The position numbers and the translations under genes were made by a program. DNA of 64,000 bases from Deltaproteobacteria bacterium (GTDB taxonomy: Bacteria > Desulfobacterota > Desulfobulbia > Desulfobulbales > Desulfurivibrionaceae), in NCBI GenBank assembly GCA_013349295.1, contig DUZW01000007.1:1-64000 (forward strand), given 5' to 3'. Below, piece after piece: positions 18,252 to 24,435 of this stretch (position 1 is its first letter; each line of letters starts with the position of its first letter). A model generated the notes under the pieces. The model saw nothing but the letters and a program-made list of their open reading frames with translations. It had not been told where the DNA came from and made no database searches.

Positions 18252-19346
18252 TTAATACTCCTTGATCACGTTATACAGGGTGTCCCGTTCCACCGGTTGC
18301 CGCCCTGCATCCCGGATCAACCGGATCAACTCGGTGTCGGCCATGGTTCCACCGGTTTCACCGCCGGCCATGTGGGTGATCAATTCCTCCTTCACCGTGC
18401 CGTCCACATCGTCCGCCCCGAAGGAGAGGGCTATCTGGGCCAGTTTTGGGCCGATCATCACCCAGTAGGCCTTGATGTGCGGAAAGTTGTCGAGAAAACA
18501 ACGGGCCACCGCGATATTTTTCAGGTCGTCAAGGCCGCTGGTCTTGGCCAGCTCGTGCATCTCGGTGTTCTTCGGGTGGAAGGCAAGGGGGATGAAGGTG
18601 AGAAAACCGCCGGTTTCATCTTGGGCCGTGCGGAGCATCTCCAAGTGTTCCACCCGCTCCTCAATGGTCTCGATATGACCGTAAAGCATGGTGGCGTTGC
18701 TCTTGAGCCCGAGCCGATGAGCTGCCTTGGCAACCTCGAGCCAGCCCTCGCCGGAAAGCTTCTTTTCGCAGGTCCGCAGCCTGATCCTCGGGCTGAACAC
18801 CTCGGCCCCGCCGCCTGGAATCGAGCCGAGTCCGGCTGCAATCAGTTCCTCGAGGGTCTCGGTCACGGATTTTCCGACAAGGGTAGCCAGATGGGCAATC
18901 TCCACGCAGGTAAAGGCCTGGATATGAATCTCCGGCCGTACCGCTTTAATCCCGCGCAGCATGTCCAGATAATACTGAAAGGGCAAATCCGGGTGAATCC
19001 CCCCCACCACATGCACCTCGGTGATGGGCTCGGACAGCCGCTCCCGCACCTTGGCCTTAACCTGATCCACCGTCATCTCATAGGCCTGCGACGATTCCTT
19101 GTCCTTGCCGAATGCACAGAACTTGCAGAGGTTGGTGCAGATATTGGAATAATTTACGTGCTGGTTATAGATAAAATAGGCGCGGTCGCCGTTGATCCGC
19201 TCCCGCACGAGGTTGGCCATGTAGCCGACCGCCAGGATATCGTTGCTTTTATACAGCCGGACCCCGTCCGCAGCGCTGAGCCGCTTCCCGACCTTGACCT
19301 TCTCCAAAATATCTCCAAGCCCTGCCGCAACCACCATCTGTTCCAT
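18252..19346 (-). CDS. mqnE: Aminofutalosine synthase MqnE
   Basis: 364-aa radical SAM enzyme that joins 3-enolpyruvylbenzoate with SAM-derived adenosyl to give aminofutalosine. The cluster motif is CTNLCKFC after YFIYNQHVNYSNI. Other MqnE marks are EVHVVGGIHPDLPFQYYLDM, GLGSIPGGGAEVFSPRIR and FIPLAFHPKNTEM. Its ATG lies three bases after the tetR stop, and its AGGAGA ribosome site is inside the tetR coding end, so the regulator and pathway genes are translated from one message. Confidence 0.94.
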   Translation of the reverse strand: MEQMVVAAGLGDILEKVKVGKRLSAADGVRLYKSNDILAVGYMANLVRERINGDRAYFIYNQHVNYSNICTNLCKFCAFGKDKESSQAYEMTVDQVKAKVRERLSEPITEVHVVGGIHPDLPFQYYLDMLRGIKAVRPEIHIQAFTCVEIAHLATLVGKSVTETLEELIAAGLGSIPGGGAEVFSPRIRLRTCEKKLSGEGWLEVAKAAHRLGLKSNATMLYGHIETIEERVEHLEMLRTAQDETGGFLTFIPLAFHPKNTEMHELAKTSGLDDLKNIAVARCFLDNFPHIKAYWVMIGPKLAQIALSFGADDVDGTVKEELITHMAGGETGGTMADTELIRLIRDAGRQPVERDTLYNVIKEY

Positions 19347-19349
19347 TAC

Positions 19350-20036
19350 TCAATCTCCTGCGCTGTTGCACTGCTTCCTGTCAGGTTGCAATCCGGTACG
19401 CAGCACCGCAACCATACTGTCAATCTCATCATGAAGCCGACCGACCGGCATCCCGGCCAGCGCCAGACCCCCATCAAGATACGGCTGGGCATATCCTTGC
19501 AGAAACCGATCCAGCATCGCATCCAGAATAAACACCACCTTGTGCGCCGGGATATCGCGGCGCAACACGCCCTGCCCCATGGCCCGATCCGCAAGCGGCC
19601 CGAAATACTCCAGGGAAAAGAGACGAACCCTGGCCACCAGTTCCTCCCGACGCGGGACATCACGTTCGAAGAGCACCTTGAGATAGACCTGAAAATATTC
19701 CGGGTGGTGGTCGATGAAGTCTATCCCTGCCAATAATACCTGCTTGGCCACGGCAAAAAAATCATCCTGACCATTGCCTGCGACCGATGCCTTGACATAC
19801 CGTTTCACCTGCTGGGTGAAATGGTCAAACACATGCAGGAACAGGGCTTCCTTGTTGTCGAAATACTGGTAGAGCGAGCCTTTGGATATCCCCAGTCGTT
19901 TGACGATACTGTTAAGACTTGCCCGCTGGTAACCCTGTGCGGCAAATTCGGTAACCGCCGCACGCACGATGCTTTCGCGCTTTTCCGGCGGCAGGTTCTC
20001 GAAGGTTTGTTTTGGCTGAACAAGAAGGGTATCCAT
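19350..20036 (-). CDS. TetR-family transcriptional regulator heading the mqn operon
   Basis: 228 aa. The N-terminal TetR HTH (residues about 18-66) reads RESIVRAAVTEFAAQGYQRA then SLNSIVKRLGISKGSLYQYF and DNKEALF. The C-terminal ligand domain is not recognisable by eye. A 26-bp palindrome covers the start codon, so autorepression is likely and would extend to mqnE onward. It also faces the fadD island, 486 bases away, so it could control both. TetR regulators of fatty-acid genes are common, but the ligand is unknown here. Confidence 0.88.
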   Translation of the reverse strand: MDTLLVQPKQTFENLPPEKRESIVRAAVTEFAAQGYQRASLNSIVKRLGISKGSLYQYFDNKEALFLHVFDHFTQQVKRYVKASVAGNGQDDFFAVAKQVLLAGIDFIDHHPEYFQVYLKVLFERDVPRREELVARVRLFSLEYFGPLADRAMGQGVLRRDIPAHKVVFILDAMLDRFLQGYAQPYLDGGLALAGMPVGRLHDEIDSMVAVLRTGLQPDRKQCNSAGD

Positions 20037-20060
20037 AATATGACCAGGCGGTCACATTAT
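20035..20060. promoter_or_regulatory. 26-bp palindromic operator at the tetR start codon
   Basis: Symmetric sequence: ATAAT-A-TGACC-AGGC-GGTCA-C-ATTAT. Both 5-base blocks on each side pair perfectly around an AGGC centre. The left edge includes the first two bases of the tetR start codon (20036 and 20035). It is the expected form and position of an autoregulatory TetR dimer site. Confidence 0.72.
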
Positions 20061-20065
20061 GAAAA

Positions 20066-20094
20066 ATCAAAAATATCTGCAAGATATTTTTGAT
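20066..20094. repeat. AT-rich 29-bp inverted repeat beside the tetR operator
   Basis: Perfect 13-bp arms (ATCAAAAATATCT and AGATATTTTTGAT) around GCA, five bases beyond the operator. It could be a second protein site or a hairpin in the tetR promoter region. Confidence 0.6.
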
Positions 20095-20277
20095 GATTTC
20101 CAGGATCATATCGGAATAATCCACGAAAACGCCCCCCAGAGAAGGTTGTCAAAAAAAAAATCGTTGACCACCTGGGATTATCCCGGTCAAACGCGCCTGG
20201 GATGACACTCCGGCATTGGATTTCGGGAAATTCTTTCCGGCGGAGTAAACCCGCCGGGACTTCAATGTCGTATGTGC

Positions 20278-20306
20278 TTGACAGTGATTGCCGCCTTTCG
20301 ATAAAA
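20278..20306 (+). promoter_or_regulatory. Candidate promoter for the fadD lipid operon
   Basis: TTGACA at 20278-20283, then ATAAAA at 20301-20306 with 17-base spacing, about 217 bases upstream of the fadD ATG. The -10 is weak. Confidence 0.4.
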
Positions 20307-20522
20307 AGAATGTAGGGGCTACAAATTAAGGGGCGTCTTGGATTCTTTCCAGCTTTTTCACCCCACCCGAATTACCGATTCTTCATCATCGCCCGCAGAC
20401 CACATTATTACCCGGACCAAGACCGGCTCCCTTTCGAGCAACGCCGATGAGCAGCAAGACCCAAGCGAATCGCCACCCTTTATATACGATTTAAAAAATA
20501 CCGACCGGAAAGGGGGGCCACC

Positions 20523-22202
20523 ATGGAACCAGTCTGGCTGAAGCATTATCCCCAAGGCATTCCGGCCGAGGTCGACACTTTTCGCTTTACCTCTCTTAGG
20601 GAGATGTTTGCGCAGAGTTGCGGGCGGTTCCGCGAGCATCCCGCCTTCACCAACATGGGCGTGGCCATGACCTATGGCGACCTCGACCGGTTTTCCCGTG
20701 ATTTCAGCGCCTACCTTCAGCAGGTTCTCGGTCTGCGCAAAGGCGAGCGCGTGGCCATTATGCTGCCCAACCTGCTGCAATATCCGGTGGCGCTGTTCGG
20801 TGCGCTACGCGCGGGCCTGATTGTAGTCAACGTCAATCCGCTCTACACCCCGCGCGAATTACAATACCAATTAGCCGACTCCGGGGCGGTGGCCATAGTG
20901 GTACTGGAAAATTTCGCCCATACGCTGCAGGAAGTCATCGGCGCAACTGCGGTGCGCCATGTTATCACTACTCAGGTGGGGGATATGTTCCCGCCGATGC
21001 GGGCGCAGCTTGTCAACTTCGTCATCAAATGGATCAAACGCATGGTGGTGCACTGGGACCTGCCCGGGGCAATTGCCTTCAACACCGCGCTGAAACTTGG
21101 CGCAGCCCATGCGCTCGTCGATGTGGAGCTTGGCCATACGGATATCGCCTTCCTGCAATATACGGGCGGAACAACCGGGTTGGCCAAGGGCGCGATCCTG
21201 ACGCACGGCAACATGGTGGCCAACGTGGAGCAAACCTCGGCCTGGATCGGCGCGACACTGAAGGAAGGCGAAGAAGTGATCGTCACGCCGCTGCCGCTCT
21301 ACCATATCTTCGCCCTCACCGCCAATCTGCTCACCTTTGTCAAATGGGGAGCAAACAACATTCTGATCACCAATCCCCGCGACATCCCCCGCTTCGTGCA
21401 GGAACTCAAAAAAAACCGCTTCACCGCCATAACCGGCGTCAACACCTTGTTCAATCTTCTCCTGCACGAGCCGGGTTTCAAGTCTGTAAAAAAGGCCAAC
21501 GCCGGCGCCCTGAAAGTTTCGGTGGCGGGCGGCATGAGCGTGCAGCGCTCGGTGGCTGAAGGCTGGCAGCAGATGATGAGACTGCCGCTCATCGAGGGTT
21601 ATGGTTTGACCGAGGCCTCCCCCATCGTCTGTGTGAATCCGCTGGACGCCAAGACATTCAGCGGCAAAATCGGCATCCCGATTCCCTCCACCCGGGTGGA
21701 GATCAGAAACGAGGAAGGGTGCGAGCTCCCCCTGAACGAGATGGGAGAAATCTGCGTGCAAGGGCCGCAAGTAATGCGGGGCTACTGGAACATGCCGGAA
21801 GAAACCGCCCGTGTTCTCAGCGCCGATGGCTGGCTGCGCACCGGGGACATCGGCATGATGGACGAACGCGGCTATATCCAATTCATCGACCGCCACAAGG
21901 ACATTATCGTGGTCTCCGGCTTCAAGGTCTACCCCGCCGAGGTCGAGGAGGTGGCGATGATGCATCCCGGGGTAAAGGAGGTCGGCGCCGTGGGCGCCCC
22001 TGATGAGAAAAGCGGCGAGGTGGTCAAGGTATATGTGGTAAAAAAGGATACAGCCCTCACCGCCGAATCGCTGATTGCACACTGCAAAGCGAATCTGACC
22101 GCATACAAGGTGCCGAAGCATGTGGAGTTTCGGGAAAAACTTCCCAAGTCACCCATCGGCAAGATTCTGCGCAGGAAGCTGAAAGAGGAGCAGGTGACAT
22201 GA
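20523..22202 (+). CDS. fadD: Long-chain fatty acid-CoA ligase (FadD type)
   Basis: 559-aa AMP-forming acyl-CoA synthetase, close in order and wording to gammaproteobacterial FadD: MLPNLLQYPVALFGALRAG, VVNVNPLYTPRELQYQL, the P-loop YTGGTTGLAKGAILTH, NILITNPRDIPRFVQEL, EGYGLTEASPIVCVNP, TGDIGMMDERGYIQFIDRHK and the catalytic-Lys end SPIGKILRRKLKEE. It activates free fatty acids in the cytoplasm. Codon use looks richer in GCG/CGC than the flanks, as for the next genes, suggesting an acquired block. Its stop overlaps the next small ORF by ATGA. Confidence 0.93.
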   Translation: MEPVWLKHYPQGIPAEVDTFRFTSLREMFAQSCGRFREHPAFTNMGVAMTYGDLDRFSRDFSAYLQQVLGLRKGERVAIMLPNLLQYPVALFGALRAGLIVVNVNPLYTPRELQYQLADSGAVAIVVLENFAHTLQEVIGATAVRHVITTQVGDMFPPMRAQLVNFVIKWIKRMVVHWDLPGAIAFNTALKLGAAHALVDVELGHTDIAFLQYTGGTTGLAKGAILTHGNMVANVEQTSAWIGATLKEGEEVIVTPLPLYHIFALTANLLTFVKWGANNILITNPRDIPRFVQELKKNRFTAITGVNTLFNLLLHEPGFKSVKKANAGALKVSVAGGMSVQRSVAEGWQQMMRLPLIEGYGLTEASPIVCVNPLDAKTFSGKIGIPIPSTRVEIRNEEGCELPLNEMGEICVQGPQVMRGYWNMPEETARVLSADGWLRTGDIGMMDERGYIQFIDRHKDIIVVSGFKVYPAEVEEVAMMHPGVKEVGAVGAPDEKSGEVVKVYVVKKDTALTAESLIAHCKANLTAYKVPKHVEFREKLPKSPIGKILRRKLKEEQVT

Positions 22203-22306
22203 TCGCCCTGGCGCTCTTAATCTTTCAGGCACATCTGCCCCAAGCCACGCATGCAGACATCTCCCGCCTCGACCCGGTGCCTGCCCAACGCCAGGAGGGG
22301 AAATGA
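22199..22306 (+). CDS. 35-codon ORF coupled to both neighbours
   Basis: It starts MIALALLIFQAHLPQATHA and ends ADISRLDPVPAQRQEGK. Its ATG overlaps the fadD stop (ATGA at 22199-22202) and its TGA overlaps the start of the next gene (ATGA at 22303-22306). A GAGGAG ribosome site lies about eight bases ahead. The first 19 residues look like a short signal peptide with a cleavable ATHA end. I do not recognise it. It may be a real secreted or membrane micropeptide, or mainly a device for translational coupling. Confidence 0.55.
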   Translation: MIALALLIFQAHLPQATHADISRLDPVPAQRQEGK

Positions 22307-23085
22307 ACGGATTGCCCCACTCAACCCCGCGCGCCAAGGCGCTCATGCTCTGGTTGCCGGCTGCGGCTTTAGCCGGCCTGGCATGCGCGCTGCCGCGAAT
22401 CCCCCAACCACAGCACTATCATGAATTCGCCGACCAACGCACCATCTTCTGGGTGCCGAATTTCCTCAATACCTCCTCCAATATCTTGTTTGTACTGGCG
22501 GGACTGGCTGGCCTGCGCTTCCTGCACAGCGAGACAGGACGAGATAGTTTCCTTAAGCCGCGCGAGGCGCTGCCTTACGCGCTGTTCTTTTTCGCCGTTA
22601 TCCTGACCGGCTTCGCCTCCGGCTATTATCATCTTGCCCCCGACAACGATCGGCTGATGTGGGATCGGGCGGCGATTACCCTGGCACTCGTCTCCTGGTT
22701 CGATGCAATCCTGTGCGAACGCGTCACTCTTACCACCGGGCTGCGCCTGCTCCCGCTGATGTTTACCGCCGGACTGGGCAGTGTTGCCTACTGGGGCTTA
22801 AGCGAACTGCACGGCCGGGGCGACCTGCGCGCCTATGGCCTGATCCAGTGTTATCCGATACTGCTGATCCCGCTGCTGCTCAGGCTGTATCCACCGCGTT
22901 ACACCGGCGACAAGGACATCCTGACCGTAATCGGCCTCTACCTGATAGCCTTGCTGTGCGATTTCAACGATCGTCGAATTGCTACGCTGATCGAGATGAT
23001 CAGCGGACACACGACAAAACATCTCCTCGCCGCGTTGTCGGCATATTGGGTGGTGATCCGATTAAAACAGCGCCGGATCCTCTAA
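22303..23085 (+). CDS. Ceramidase-like CREST-superfamily membrane hydrolase
   Basis: 260 aa with about seven hydrophobic segments. The alkaline-ceramidase (PF05875-type) metal site is complete: Ser106 and His110 in SGYYH, Asp121 in WDR, and His236/His240 in SGHTTKHLL. The S-x3-H-x10-D and HxxxH spacings equal those of human ACER3 as I recall it. NFLNTSSNILFVLAGLAG is the usual family N-terminal helix. It would cleave an amide-linked acyl chain from a lipid inside the membrane; the true substrate is unknown, since ceramide synthesis genes are not seen here. It is coupled to the upstream small ORF. Confidence 0.8.
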   Translation: MNGLPHSTPRAKALMLWLPAAALAGLACALPRIPQPQHYHEFADQRTIFWVPNFLNTSSNILFVLAGLAGLRFLHSETGRDSFLKPREALPYALFFFAVILTGFASGYYHLAPDNDRLMWDRAAITLALVSWFDAILCERVTLTTGLRLLPLMFTAGLGSVAYWGLSELHGRGDLRAYGLIQCYPILLIPLLLRLYPPRYTGDKDILTVIGLYLIALLCDFNDRRIATLIEMISGHTTKHLLAALSAYWVVIRLKQRRIL

Positions 23086-23096
23086 ATAAAGAGAGA

Positions 23097-24416
23097 ATGA
23101 TGTCATCATATTCCAAGAGCGTGCTGCGTTCCGATGTCAGTCCACATGAGCTGTGGGCCTGGGCGATGTACGACTTTGCCAATTCCGGCTACACCACGGT
23201 GGTTATCACCGCACTGTTCAATGCCTATTTCGTCACGGTGGTTGCGGGCGACGCGCCCTGGGCCACCCTGGCCTGGACCTCCGCCCTGTCCGTCTCCTAT
23301 GCTCTGATCGTGGTAAGCGCTCCGCTGCTCGGCGCCTGGGCCGACCTGTATGCGGCAAAAAAACGGCTGCTGGCAATCACTACCGCAGGCTGCGTGCTGT
23401 TCACCGCGCTGCTCTATTTTTCCCAGCCTCAAACGCTGTGGCTTGCCATCGTATGCGTGATCGCGTCCAACTTCTTTTTCGGCAGCGGCGAGAATCTGAT
23501 CGCGGCGTTTCTCCCGGAAATCTCCCGATCCAGCGCCTTGGGCAGGGTGTCCGGCTGGGGCTGGAGCCTCGGTTACCTCGGCGGCTTGACCACCCTCGGC
23601 CTTTGTCTGATGTATATTGCTTGGGCCGAAGCGCAAGGCCAGAGCCCGAACCGGTTTGTGCCGGTAACAATGCTCATCACCGCCGGCGTATTTGCCCTGG
23701 CCAGCATTCCGACCTTTCTGCTGCTGCGCGAACGCACTGTGCCGCAGCCTGGCCAAGGAATCCGGTTCCGGGATGCGTGGCAAGAGGTATGGCGAATCTG
23801 GGGCCACCTGCAGCAATTCACCGATCTGCGCCGCTTCCTGCTCTGCAGCCTGTTTTATCAGTCCGGAATACAGGCAGTGATCACCCTGACCGGCATCTAT
23901 GCTGTAGAAGCGATGCAATTCACCACCCAACGGATTTTACTGCTGGTCCTTGCAGTCAATATCACGGCAGCGCTCGGCGCCTTCTTCTTCGGGCATCTGC
24001 AGGACCGCATCGGCCATGTCCGCGCCATCGCCTTGACGCTGGCGGGGTGGATCGTGGCCATCATACTGGCTTGGGCGGCACGCGAGCCTCCGTTGTTCTG
24101 GGCAGCGGCGAATCTTGCCGGCCTGTGCCTGGGTGCCTCGCAATCCGCCGGACGCGCTTTTGTGGGCCTATTGACTCCACCCTCCCGCCTGGCTGAGTTC
24201 TTCGGCTTCTGGGGGCTGGCGGTGAAGCTCGCCGCCATTGCCGGACCGCTCACCTACGGCATCACCACCTGGCTGACCGGCGGCGATCATCGACTCGCGC
24301 TGCTGCTCACCGGCTGCTACTTCGTCATCGGACTTATCCTACTATTGAACATACAGGAAGTACGCGGCAGGCAAACAGCGCTACATGCCGATCATCAGGC
24401 AGGCAAGACACCTTGA
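23097..24416 (+). CDS. UMF1-family MFS transporter
   Basis: 439 aa from the first of two adjacent ATGs, 11 bases after the ceramidase-like stop. About 12 membrane helices. ELWAWAMYDFANSGYTTVVI, the loop LLGAWADLYAAKKRLL and FFFGSGENLIAAFLPEIS match the Atg22/UMF1 branch of the major facilitator superfamily, and QSAGRAFVGLLTPPSRLAEF in the second half is also typical. The substrate is not known for most members; between a lipid hydrolase and an acyltransferase it may move a lysolipid or lipid product across the inner membrane (inference). Confidence 0.82.
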   Translation: MMSSYSKSVLRSDVSPHELWAWAMYDFANSGYTTVVITALFNAYFVTVVAGDAPWATLAWTSALSVSYALIVVSAPLLGAWADLYAAKKRLLAITTAGCVLFTALLYFSQPQTLWLAIVCVIASNFFFGSGENLIAAFLPEISRSSALGRVSGWGWSLGYLGGLTTLGLCLMYIAWAEAQGQSPNRFVPVTMLITAGVFALASIPTFLLLRERTVPQPGQGIRFRDAWQEVWRIWGHLQQFTDLRRFLLCSLFYQSGIQAVITLTGIYAVEAMQFTTQRILLLVLAVNITAALGAFFFGHLQDRIGHVRAIALTLAGWIVAIILAWAAREPPLFWAAANLAGLCLGASQSAGRAFVGLLTPPSRLAEFFGFWGLAVKLAAIAGPLTYGITTWLTGGDHRLALLLTGCYFVIGLILLLNIQEVRGRQTALHADHQAGKTP

Positions 24417-24435
24417 CCAGGGAGAAGAAGAATAC

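Larger units (their letters stand above)
20037..20522. other. Divergent regulatory region tetR-mqn / fadD island
   Basis: 486 bases with no supported gene. It holds the TetR operator, the AT-rich inverted repeat, a GC-rich hairpin (CCGGCGG / CCGCCGG, 20237-20257) without a T-run, a GGGATTATCCC palindrome at 20174-20184 and a candidate promoter for the fadD operon. Confidence 0.55.

Noticed and set aside
18297-19736. 479-codon plus-strand frame opposite mqnE and tetR
   Set aside because: Spans two real genes and the junction between them; no start site and no family match.
20237-20257. GC-rich hairpin upstream of fadD considered as a terminator
   Set aside because: No T-run follows the stem on either strand.
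20871-22121. 416-codon minus-strand frame opposite fadD
   Set aside because: Product of high GC coding on the other strand; His-rich composition and no recognizable domain.
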